In this document: piece after piece, positions 6,981 to 12,540 of the stretch
Numbering within the stretch: position 1 is the first letter of the stretch
How the letters are laid out: each line of letters starts with the position of its first letter
Source: Ruminococcaceae bacterium FB2012
GTDB taxonomy: Bacteria > Bacillota > Clostridia > Oscillospirales > Ruminococcaceae
DNA: 12,592 nt
NCBI GenBank assembly: GCA_900104495.1
Contig: FMXS01000034.1
Coordinates: forward strand, 1-12,592
Reading direction: 5' to 3'
The notes under the pieces: model-generated
Told to the model about the DNA's origin: nothing
The model's input: only the letters and a program-made list of their open reading frames with translations
Database searches by the model: none
Position numbers and translations under genes: made by a program

Positions 6981-7002
6981 TACCGATGGTCGGAAGCCTT
7001 TT
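6961..7002. terminator. Bidirectional terminator
   Basis: GCTTCCGAC (6961-6969) pairs perfectly with GTCGGAAGC (6989-6997) around a 19-base loop. Plus-strand reading ends in CTTTTTG. Minus-strand reading ends in TAATTTTTTCG. It closes the HNH remnant and also the redox operon that ends at 7042. Confidence 0.75.
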
Positions 7003-7041
7003 TGTATTTATGATTGAAATATGTGAGATTGTCTTCTGCTT

Positions 7042-7983
7042 TTATGCCTTATTAAACTTTTCCTTCGACTGTTTACAACGGGGACATTTCCAATCATCCG
7101 GCAAATCCTCAAAAGCAACACCGTCGTGCTCAGCAGGATCATAAACATATCCGCAGATAGAGCAGACATATTTGCCGCTTGCTTTTTGTGCTGCGAAGTC
7201 AACCTCAGCATAAACCGTCGGCACAGGGCGATCCAGATCCATCACGCGCTTAGCCTCCAGATTCTCATAACCCTGCGGTGTATGGGTTCCGCAATAAACC
7301 GTCGGATGATTGCGGATAAATTCCAGCACCCTGTTCTGTGTTTCACGAGCGGCACCGAGATCTTCAAAAACCGTAGAGAGCTTGTCGGCATAAAGAGCTT
7401 CATCAACATATGTGATATCACCGTGCAGCATATAAAACAGACCGTCAGACTCTACGATGATAATGCTGTTGCCGTTCGTATGGCCTTTTGCCTTGATGAG
7501 ATAGATGCCGTCCCGAATTTTCTGAGAAGCAGGGAAATTGTAGTATGCACCGTCGGTAAAGCTCACAGGAACAATATTTGAAATTCCCTGCAGCTCATCA
7601 GCACCCAGCTCGTCTTCATTAACATATATTTTTGCATTGGGGAAAGATTTCAGTTCACCCGTATGATCGGCGTGCTTGTGTGTCACAAGAATGGCTGTCA
7701 CCTGCTCGGGTTTGTATCCCAGTGCTGCAAAGGCTTCCATGTAGCTTGAAATGTCCTTTCCGGTATATAGAGGGCTGTTTTCATCCGGCACTTCTTCCGG
7801 TGTCCCTGCAGGAATACCCGTATCAACGAGGATCACTTCATCGCCGGTATCAATAAGATAATTCTGTAGGGAGCCACGATACCGCACATTTTTATCGAAC
7901 TTCTCCACGCCTTCTTCTCCGCCGAAGACAAAGGGTTGTGTATAAAATCCGTCGGTTCTGAATTTTATTGCTTTGATTTCCAT
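7042..7983 (-). CDS. Metallo-beta-lactamase-fold hydrolase with C-terminal rubredoxin domain
   Basis: A 313-residue fusion. About residues 1-260 are a metallo-beta-lactamase fold: VTHKHADHTGEL is the HxHxDH metal motif, AKGHTNGNS carries the third-site His, LHGDIT the bridging Asp and CGTHTPQ a final His. About 270-313 are a complete rubredoxin: YVCSICGYVYDP and WKCPRCKQSKEKF supply two CxxC pairs for one iron. The lactamase part resembles lactonase-like members and is not an obvious flavodiiron protein, since no flavodoxin domain is present. I infer a redox-linked hydrolase or oxidoreductase; the substrate is unknown. AGGAGGTAA, overlapping the stop of the MarR gene, supplies the ribosome site, so it is the last gene of the redox operon. 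Confidence 0.88.
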   Translation of the reverse strand: MEIKAIKFRTDGFYTQPFVFGGEEGVEKFDKNVRYRGSLQNYLIDTGDEVILVDTGIPAGTPEEVPDENSPLYTGKDISSYMEAFAALGYKPEQVTAILVTHKHADHTGELKSFPNAKIYVNEDELGADELQGISNIVPVSFTDGAYYNFPASQKIRDGIYLIKAKGHTNGNSIIIVESDGLFYMLHGDITYVDEALYADKLSTVFEDLGAARETQNRVLEFIRNHPTVYCGTHTPQGYENLEAKRVMDLDRPVPTVYAEVDFAAQKASGKYVCSICGYVYDPAEHDGVAFEDLPDDWKCPRCKQSKEKFNKA

Positions 7984-7988
7984 TATGC

Positions 7989-8444
7989 TTACCTCCTGTT
8001 TTTATCCATACCTGCCAATGCCCGGTTTAACAGATCTCGCAGCAGAAGCAGTTCATCCTCTGCAAGCGGAATGCATCCCTGCATCTGAGGCGGAACACTC
8101 AGCGCCAGCTCTTTCAGATTCTCTCCTTCAGACGTAAGAGAAAGAATCAGCTTATTCTCGTAGCCTTCCGGTCTCACTCTGTTAATATAGCCTGCCTTTT
8201 GAAGTCGTTTCAAAAGAGGAGCGAGCGTACCGGAATCAAGGTGGATTTTCTTCCCGATTTCTCCCTCTGTCATTTCTCCGAATTCCCAGAGGACCATCAT
8301 TACAATGTACTGGGTATAAGTCAGGTTCAATGCTTGAAGCGGCTCTCTGTACTGCCGCACGACCTCTTTGGCACAGGCATAGAGGGGAAAGCAAAGCTGG
8401 TTTTCGAGACACAGGCAAGCATCTTTTGTCTGTGTTTCATTCAT
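7989..8444 (-). CDS. MarR-family regulator, OhrR-like
   Basis: A 151-residue winged-helix repressor of the OhrR branch. The N-terminus LENQLCFPLYACAKEVVRQY places a Cys (about residue 18) where OhrR proteins have their peroxide-reactive Cys. It is followed by LNLTYTQYIVMMVLWE, the helix-turn-helix EGEIGKKIHLDSGTLAPLLK, and a wing with RPEGYENKLILSLT. OhrR proteins are oxidised by organic peroxides and release their operator. The location between rubredoxin and lactamase-rubredoxin genes supports a role as the local redox switch. A 68-base gap before the gene holds a GC-rich imperfect hairpin. The start has GGAG 11 bases upstream. Confidence 0.88.
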   Translation of the reverse strand: MNETQTKDACLCLENQLCFPLYACAKEVVRQYREPLQALNLTYTQYIVMMVLWEFGEMTEGEIGKKIHLDSGTLAPLLKRLQKAGYINRVRPEGYENKLILSLTSEGENLKELALSVPPQMQGCIPLAEDELLLLRDLLNRALAGMDKNRR

Positions 8445-8512
8445 ATCAGGTAATACTCCAATTTAGAAAGAAGCTGGCGCTTTACTTGAGGCGTCAGCCT
8501 CCCTGTCTTGTG

Positions 8513-8881
8513 TTACTTCTCCGCAGGCTCCCACTTGCAGCGAACAGGGGAAACGATGCTGCCTTCCTTCTTCATAGCTGCCATTGCCTTGTCCACGATC
8601 TTGCGATCAAGCCCGGTCAACTCGGCGATCTTTCCGGCGTTCAGAGGCTCGCCCGCCTTTTTCATTGCTTCAAGAATAACATTTTTCTCTTCCATATACG
8701 TCGGCTCCTTCTTCTCTTCTTTTTCTACAAACTGATCCTTCGGTTTTCTGCAGCGAGGGCATTTCCAATCGTCCGGAAGTTCCTCAAATGGAGTACCCGG
8801 TTCGATCCCGTGCTTCGGATCTCCGACTTCGGGATCGTAGGTATAGCCGCATTTGGCGCACTTATACTTTTTGTTTTCCAT
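8513..8881 (-). CDS. Rubredoxin with C-terminal winged-helix-like domain
   Basis: A 122-residue two-domain protein. Residues of about 1-53 are a full rubredoxin: YKCAKCGYTYDPEVGD and WKCPRCRKPKDQF give four Cys ligands for one iron. A short Glu/Lys linker leads to about 60 residues that read VILEAMKKAGEPLNAGKIAE, LTGLDRKIVDKAMAAMKKEG and SIVSPVRCKWEP. This looks like a small winged-helix domain of the kind seen in regulators. Rubredoxins usually are about 53 residues alone, so the tail is the odd part. It could sense redox state and bind DNA, or dock a partner. The start has AAGGAG before it, 12 bases after the bacterioferritin-like gene. Confidence 0.85.
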   Translation of the reverse strand: MENKKYKCAKCGYTYDPEVGDPKHGIEPGTPFEELPDDWKCPRCRKPKDQFVEKEEKKEPTYMEEKNVILEAMKKAGEPLNAGKIAELTGLDRKIVDKAMAAMKKEGSIVSPVRCKWEPAEK

Positions 8882-8893
8882 GATGCCTGCTCC

Positions 8894-9358
8894 TTAGTCG
8901 CCAAGCTGAAGAGTCAGGTAATTCTCGTACCCGATTCTCTCGATAATGCCCATATGCTGTGCCACCCATGCACGGTGCTCGGCTTCACACTCAATGAAGC
9001 CTTCCAAAAGCTTTCTGGTGATGGAGTCATCTGCGAGATTCGCTATTTCATTCTCCATTCTCTCGACTCCCTTGAATTCCTTGAATCCATCGTCCCAATC
9101 TTTAAGAAGATCCTTGATCTCGCAGAAGAGCGGCTGCTCTACATATCCGATAGCGGGCTGTCCGCTGAGGGAAACGACCCTTGCCGTACACTTTCTTGCT
9201 TCCTCCAGCTCCTCATCGCCCTCTTCCTTGCAGCGATCCGCAAACTTCACAAACCCCTGAGCACGGAAAATCGCCTCATGGGTATAGTCCGCCTGTGAGC
9301 TGGAATACCAGCCAATCGCATATTCGTTAAGCATCTTGATCTTTTCTTCAAGTGTCAT
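8894..9358 (-). CDS. Bacterioferritin-like diiron protein
   Basis: A 154-residue four-helix ferritin-like protein. The C-terminus CEAEHRAWVAQHMGIIERIG plus YENYL closely follows bacterioferritin (E-x-x-H then IEKIGLENYL), and GVERMENEIA supplies a Glu on the third helix. In the second helix the usual E-x-x-H of bacterioferritin aligns by eye with E-x-x-E (EELEEARK), and the haem-ligand Met aligns with Leu. It may therefore bind a diiron site without haem. Bacterioferritins store iron or consume peroxide and accept electrons from small redox proteins; a rubredoxin is encoded next door. AGGAGG precedes the ATG. It is the first gene of the operon. Confidence 0.75.
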   Translation of the reverse strand: MTLEEKIKMLNEYAIGWYSSSQADYTHEAIFRAQGFVKFADRCKEEGDEELEEARKCTARVVSLSGQPAIGYVEQPLFCEIKDLLKDWDDGFKEFKGVERMENEIANLADDSITRKLLEGFIECEAEHRAWVAQHMGIIERIGYENYLTLQLGD

Positions 9359-9414
9359 GATAAATTCCTCCTGTTTATTACGCTGTTGTGCGCTTCTTTG
9401 TTGTGCACAATTAT

Positions 9415-9444
9415 ATTATAGCGGAATGTTACAGAGAATGTCGA
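9415..9444 (-). promoter_or_regulatory. Promoter of the redox operon
   Basis: Minus strand TCGACA (9439-9444), 18 bases, TATAAT (9415-9420), 56 bases before the ATG at 9358. Immediately downstream lies the perfect palindrome TTGTGCACAA (9401-9410), with a second GTTGTGC at 9384-9390. The palindrome sits near the expected transcription start and is a plausible operator for the OhrR-like or TetR protein. Confidence 0.65.
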
Positions 9445-9472
9445 GTTACGGCTTTATCCATCCGTAACACAA

Positions 9473-9498
9473 CTTTACTTTTAAGAAAAAGAGTAAAG
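9473..9498 (-). other. AT-rich inverted repeat between tetR and the redox operon
   Basis: CTTTACT (9473-9479) and AGTAAAG (9492-9498) pair over 7 bp around a 12-base loop, 12 bases after the tetR stop. It could be a weak terminator or an operator upstream of the redox promoter. There is no strong T tract, so I leave the role open. Confidence 0.35.
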
Positions 9499-9509
9499 GT
9501 TTTTGCAGA

Positions 9510-10061
9510 TCATTCACACAAAAACGGTCTTAATGCATCCGGGATACAGGCTTCCAATGCTTCAGCAACCATCTCGCATGGAGCAGGTCTACTGTCCATG
9601 AGCCACTCACAGATATATTGGCCGGAACCATAACAATAGATTTTTACGATTGCCGAAAGGTTTTCCGGAACGGTATCCTGACCGAGCTTCCTCTTGATCT
9701 CTAATTCTATAAATTCAATTTCGGTCTCATTCATGATATTGATGAAAGACTCCCGACCGCTGGTATGCTTCAAAGCGTTAACCACATATTTACGGTATTG
9801 TTCATAGCAGCGTATGCCATCAAGCAGTGTGTCGATCCACGCACAGCCATCGGTACCGATTCTGTCTAAATTCTCCTTCGTTGCCCGAACAAAGAGCCAT
9901 GAAATGAGGTCGTATTTATCCTTAAAGTACCTGTAAAATGTCGGTTTCGTCATTGAACAGTTCTCGACTATGTCAACAACAGATATTTTGTTGATTGATT
10001 TCTTTGCCGCAAGCTCAAGGTATGATTCTGCAATTATTTCTTTTGTTGTCTTTCGTTTCAA
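9510..10061 (-). CDS. TetR/AcrR-family regulator
   Basis: A 183-residue regulator with an N-terminal TetR DNA-binding domain: TTKEIIAESYLELAAKKSIN, then KISVVDIVENCSMTKPTFYR and YFKDKYDLISWLF. The all-helical C-terminal part is DhaS/TetR_C-like and ends near residue 183, with the motif YICEWLMDSRPAPCEM. The ligand is unknown. The start is a TTG, chosen because GGAGGTG lies 7 bases before it and the domain begins right there. It lies 89 bases after the ACT-domain gene on the same strand, with a stem-loop between. It may control the redox operon downstream or its own operon. Confidence 0.88.
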   Translation of the reverse strand: MKRKTTKEIIAESYLELAAKKSINKISVVDIVENCSMTKPTFYRYFKDKYDLISWLFVRATKENLDRIGTDGCAWIDTLLDGIRCYEQYRKYVVNALKHTSGRESFINIMNETEIEFIELEIKRKLGQDTVPENLSAIVKIYCYGSGQYICEWLMDSRPAPCEMVAEALEACIPDALRPFLCE

Positions 10062-10103
10062 TTATCATCACCTCCAAACCGGCGATTACAATATTCCGCT
10101 CCC

Positions 10104-10123
10104 CACTGCTGATGATGGCAGTG
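10104..10123 (-). other. Small stem-loop between ACT gene and tetR
   Basis: CACTGC and GCAGTG pair perfectly over 6 bp around an 8-base loop. No T tract follows. It may reduce or process read-through from the ACT gene into tetR. Confidence 0.3.
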
Positions 10124-10150
10124 TTGGTGCCGTGTGGCATCCTGCTATCC

Positions 10151-10516
10151 TTATACGACAACATAACCGCCTCTGCGCAGAACATCCAAAGCCCGTTCAA
10201 AATCTTTTTCCTTCACGAGGATATAATCTGTATTGAAGGTTGATACCGCAAATATGCCGATTTTATTTACTGCAAGAATACCGGATATCCTTGAAAGAAT
10301 ACCGATGAGTGAAAAATCCAGTACTCCCTGTATGCGAAATCCTCTCCAGCCGTCTTCACGCGCGATGGTGTTTGTTGGAGCATCCTCCGTTACGCAAACC
10401 AGCGATATTTCTTCATCGGTCTTGCCAATGAAGTAAAAGTCCTTGTTCGTATTGATTTCTTCAATGTCATGTACTTTACAAACCGTAAGCCTATATGGCA
10501 GTTTCTTAAGCTCCAT
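10151..10516 (-). CDS. ACT-domain protein
   Basis: A 121-residue stand-alone ACT-domain protein. The sequence opens LPYRLTVCKVHDIEEIN and has KDFYFIGKTDEEISLVC, then REDGWRGFRIQGVLDFSLIG, ILSRISGILAVNKIGIF and AVSTFNTDYILVKEKDFE. This matches the common family of small ACT proteins in Firmicutes, which are presumed amino-acid-binding sensors with no fixed pathway. The length is normal and the protein looks intact. AAGGAG precedes the ATG. Upstream is the repeat region that ends the hsdM remnant, and no promoter is obvious there, so transcription may come from that element or from hsdM. Confidence 0.85.
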   Translation of the reverse strand: MELKKLPYRLTVCKVHDIEEINTNKDFYFIGKTDEEISLVCVTEDAPTNTIAREDGWRGFRIQGVLDFSLIGILSRISGILAVNKIGIFAVSTFNTDYILVKEKDFERALDVLRRGGYVVV

Positions 10517-10566
10517 CTCGTTTCTCCTTAATTACCAGAAGTGCATGAAATCAGCATCTTCCGTTT

Positions 10567-10616
10567 TGCACCCCCTGCCTGTGAAATGCACCCCCTAAAA
10601 TGGATTTGCACCCCCT
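10567..10616. repeat. Three TGCACCCCCT repeats at exact 20-bp spacing
   Basis: TGCACCCCCT begins at 10567, 10587 and 10607. The 10 bases between copies differ. The array lies between the broken hsdM and the ACT gene, and may be the end of an IS21-like element with its internal terminal repeats. No transposase is present, so the origin is inferred. Confidence 0.7.
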
Positions 10617-10658
10617 TGATTTTCAGGCGGCAGGGCTATCGCTGAATTGTATCATACT

Positions 10659-11360
10659 CTACACTTTGATTTCATAGACCTTGTTGGCCTCTGTTTTGCC
10701 TGCCGTTGCAAGCCGTGTGAGAAGCTCCGACACCTCTTGCGGTGTGTAATACTCACCGCCTGACTTTCCTGCATTTGAAGCGTACATACCCATGAGATAC
10801 TCATAAGCATCACCGAACGCATCAATGGTATTCTCCTGATAATCACCCAACTGCATAGAAGCGACACCATTCATCAGCTTGACAAGGCGTTCGTTACGCT
10901 TTGCGACCGTACCGCCGAGCTTGTTGCTGTTCACATCGAAATCGTCAAACAGTCCCTTGAAATCGTCCTCACTCTCACAGCCCTGGGCAGAGCCTTCAAT
11001 GCTGCGGAATATGCCCTCAAGTGTTTCGTTGAGGTTTTCGTCAGCATCAGCCTTTGCAAGTACATTACAGAAAAGCTGTGACGGCAGAATGAAAAAGCCC
11101 TTTGTCTGCACCATATCCTCACGGGCGGTTTCCGCTTCATCGTCCGACAGCTTTGTATAATCAAAATCGGGAGTGCCTGCTTCGATCTCGCCTGCATTGA
11201 TATAGTTTGTCAGGTTTTCCGAGATATAGCGGTAAAACAGCATGACAAGGACATAATTCTTGAAGTCCCAGCCGTCTACACTACCAAGCAGATCGTTGGC
11301 AATACACCATATCGTGCGATGCAGTTCAGCACGCTCCTGCTCTTTTTTATTATCTATCAT
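10659..11360 (-). pseudogene. hsdM: Type I restriction-modification methyltransferase subunit, truncated
   Basis: A 233-residue N-terminal fragment of HsdM, the N6-adenine methyltransferase subunit of type I systems, which is usually about 500 residues. It reads ELHRTIWCIANDLLGSVDGW, then DFKNYVLVMLFYRYISENL, DAFGDAYEYLMGMYASNAGK and SGGEYYTPQEVSELLTRL. This covers HsdM_N and the start of the methylase domain. Relatives continue NKVYDPACGSG (SAM motif I); here the frame reads NKVYEIKV and stops. SAM-binding and NPPY motifs are lost, and no hsdS or hsdR is in the window. The promoter is good, so a non-methylating peptide may still be made. The break lies next to the TGCACCCCCT repeats. Confidence 0.88.
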
Positions 11361-11416
11361 AAGTTTTAACTCACTTTCGTTTAGTATGCTACCAAATAGT
11401 TGCTATCTATCATATA

Positions 11417-11445
11417 ATTATAGCACAAACCGCACAATTAGTCAA
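11417..11445 (-). promoter_or_regulatory. Promoter of hsdM
   Basis: Minus strand TTGACT (11440-11445), 17 bases, TATAAT (11417-11422), 56 bases before the hsdM ATG. Confidence 0.75.
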
Positions 11446-11491
11446 TCATCAAATCGAGTTTTTTATCCGTTTTCACCGAGGAAAATACAAA

Positions 11492-11522
11492 AAGCGTTTC
11501 AACCCATAAGGCTAAAACGCTT
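11492..11522 (-). terminator. Terminator of the small HTH gene
   Basis: AAGCGTTT (11492-11499) and AAACGCTT (11515-11522) pair perfectly around a 15-base loop. On the minus strand the stem is followed by TTTTTG. It abuts the HTH stop codon and insulates hsdM from it. Confidence 0.65.
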
Positions 11523-11698
11523 CACTGTTTATCATATTTGATTATATCGGCAGGAGAACATTCCAGCACATAGCAGATACGGGCGAGGATATCCAAGTCC
11601 ATTTTCTCTACAACACCATTGTACCACTTGTTGATGACCTCAAAACGAGTATTGGAGATCCTTGCAAGGTAGTTTCGTGTGATACCCTTGCTGTCCAT
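11522..11698 (-). CDS. Cro/C1-type HTH protein, 5' end unclear
   Basis: A small XRE-type DNA-binding protein. The only in-frame ATG, at 11698, gives 58 residues: MDSKGITRNYLARIS, then FEVINKWYNGVVEKMDLDIL and ARICYVLECSPADIIKYD, an HTH ending typical of the YozG/HTH_26-type repressors. Similarity runs further upstream without a stop to about 11737 (KEYGKISIHLKEI, the family's N-terminal helix), but that part has no ATG, GTG or TTG, and a TAA lies at 11759-11761. Either the 5' end was replaced by a rearrangement or the short form lacking helix 1 is made. The position upstream of hsdM suits a controller-like regulator, but a terminator separates the two genes. Confidence 0.65.
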   Translation of the reverse strand: MDSKGITRNYLARISNTRFEVINKWYNGVVEKMDLDILARICYVLECSPADIIKYDKQ

Positions 11699-11815
11699 TA
11701 TCTCTTTCAGGTGTATGCTGATCTTCCCGTATTCCTTTGCTCTGGTGCGGACGCTTTGTTATGCGGTATTCGGTTGATTGCTGCTCATTTTCAGTTTGAA
11801 TGAAACCGTATTTCC

Positions 11816-11848
11816 GCACCCGCATCGTTACAATGCGGGTGTTTTTAT
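11816..11848 (+). terminator. Intrinsic terminator, plus strand
   Basis: ACCCGCAT (11818-11825) and ATGCGGGT (11833-11840) pair perfectly around the loop CGTTACA, followed by GTTTTTATATTTTT. No intact plus-strand gene precedes it. The frame before it ends LIAAHFQFE at 11800, possibly the tail of a lost gene; I do not recognise it. Confidence 0.7.
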
Positions 11849-11908
11849 ATTTTTATAATATTTTCCGATCAGGTGAGATCTGTAAGTAGTTCGTAAGAGG
11901 CAGTGTGA

Positions 11909-11924
11909 TATACTGTAATTACAG
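11909..11924 (+). promoter_or_regulatory. Extended -10 promoter overlapped by a palindrome
   Basis: TGTGATATACT contains a TG and a -10 box TATACT (11909-11914). No good -35 is seen. The perfect 12-bp palindrome CTGTAATTACAG (11913-11924) overlaps its end and is a likely operator. It stands 48 bases before the small peptide start. Confidence 0.5.
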
Positions 11925-11971
11925 AAAGCAAAAACAATATCTCTGATAAAAACCGAAAGGAGTAAAGAAAT

Positions 11972-12055
11972 ATGATCACATTTTGTTATGTAATGCTCGG
12001 CATAAGCACAACCGCATATATCGTGGGAGGTATCCTCTCAACAATCTTCGGATAA
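11972..12055 (+). CDS. 27-residue hydrophobic peptide
   Basis: A very short frame with an ideal ribosome site (AAAGGAG, 9 bases before the ATG). The peptide begins MITFCYVMLG and ends GGILSTIFG. Nearly all of it forms one hydrophobic segment long enough to cross a membrane, with no charged residue. It has its own promoter with a palindrome and is followed by a strong hairpin about 110 bases after the stop. I do not recognise the family. Candidates are a type I toxin-like peptide, a small membrane-complex subunit or a signalling peptide. Two similar tiny hydrophobic frames lie on the other strand at 12403-12592, one also ending in a TLFG/TIFG-like tail. Confidence 0.55.
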   Translation: MITFCYVMLGISTTAYIVGGILSTIFG

Positions 12056-12168
12056 CGAACATAACAAGCTGAAACAAAAAAACTCCGATTCAGACTACCA
12101 ATTATTGATCCGCAGGACAGTGAGCATACATCGTTCAGAGTGCCGGATCGTTGGTATGCGGAATAAGA

Positions 12169-12207
12169 AACGGATAGCCGTCTGATGAGGACGGTTATCT
12201 GTTTTTT
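12169..12207. terminator. Strong hairpin between convergent promoters
   Basis: AACGGATAGCCGTC (12169-12182) pairs over 14 positions with GACGGTTATCTGTT (12190-12203), two of them G-T. The loop is 7 bases. Plus-strand reading ends in six T residues, a strong terminator for the small peptide transcript. Minus-strand reading ends in TTTCTT and would stop an opposing transcript less well. Confidence 0.75.
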
Positions 12208-12292
12208 GGGTGTAATCATAAAGGCTATAATAGAGACATTTATAATACTCCATATCACACCATAGTAACTCTTCGGGAATGGATAGCAGTTT
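12170..12292 (-). ncRNA. Candidate antisense small RNA
   Basis: A near-consensus minus-strand promoter at 12299-12327 would start transcription near 12292 and reach the hairpin at 12169-12207. This gives an RNA of about 120 bases whose 3' end is complementary to the 3' end of the small peptide mRNA. No convincing gene lies in it; a weak frame begins GTG-ATA-TGG at 12258 (MIWSIINVSIIAFMI). The RNA is inferred from promoter and terminator only. Confidence 0.35.
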
Positions 12293-12298
12293 TCTCAT

Positions 12299-12327
12299 AT
12301 TATATCACATAATGTTTTCTTTTTCAA
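12299..12327 (-). promoter_or_regulatory. Minus-strand promoter facing the small peptide gene
   Basis: TTGAAA (12322-12327), 17 bases, TATAAT (12299-12304). An ATG at 12298 touches the -10 box, so that ATG lies before the expected transcript start and is unlikely to be used. The promoter is strong by sequence and needs a product. Confidence 0.65.
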
Positions 12328-12338
12328 GCACAGCAAAA

Positions 12339-12364
12339 AGCGCCCGCACTCTTGCACGGACGCT
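12339..12364 (-). terminator. Terminator of the minus-strand small peptide genes
   Basis: The minus strand forms an 11-bp stem (AGCGTCCGTGC with GTGCGGGCGCT, G-T pairs included) capped by the loop AAGA, followed by TTTTTG. It lies 38 bases after the stop at 12403. The stem is a relative of the hairpin at 6308-6337. Confidence 0.75.
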
Positions 12365-12402
12365 CTACTCAATATTCAATGTCATTCAAAAACTCCTTGT
12401 TT

Positions 12403-12498
12403 TTACTTAAACGGATTTCCGAAGAAATATACATAAGTGCAGTAGCCCATTGTGGCTATTATAGCTGTGCCGTAAAGTGCAACAAATGCTGTAAAAAT
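12403..12498 (-). CDS. Tiny hydrophobic peptide with non-ATG start
   Basis: An open frame of 31 codons, IFTAFVALYGTAIIATMGYC then TYVYFFGNPFK, with one membrane-length segment and a basic end. AAAGGAG lies upstream, but in this frame no ATG, GTG or TTG follows it. The best-spaced candidate is an ATT 10 bases downstream; an in-frame ACG lies closer. An ATG directly touching GGAG is in another frame and gives a non-hydrophobic 33-residue peptide; one T fewer in the T5 run would join that ATG to this frame. The frame is therefore likely but its start is unresolved. It follows another tiny gene and precedes a terminator, which suggests an operon. Confidence 0.4.
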   Translation of the reverse strand: MFTAFVALYGTAIIATMGYCTYVYFFGNPFK

Positions 12499-12540
12499 AT
12501 TCGTTCATCTCCTTTCGTTTCGATTTCATGTCTGTATCTA

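Noticed and set aside
8330..9298. Plus-strand open frame of 322 residues
   Set aside because: It lies opposite three well-supported minus-strand genes (MarR, rubredoxin, bacterioferritin-like), has no ribosome site and no recognisable family.
9411..9420. PerR box at the redox promoter
   Set aside because: The AT-rich string is only the -10 region and lacks the spaced TTATAAT/ATTATAA symmetry.
10567..10616. Possible CRISPR repeats
   Set aside because: Copies are only 10 bp with 10-bp spacers, three in number; no array geometry and no cas genes.
12095..12298. Minus-strand 67-codon frame starting at 12298
   Set aside because: Its ATG touches the -10 box, so it lies before the predicted transcript start; no ribosome site and the tail is complementary to the hairpin.
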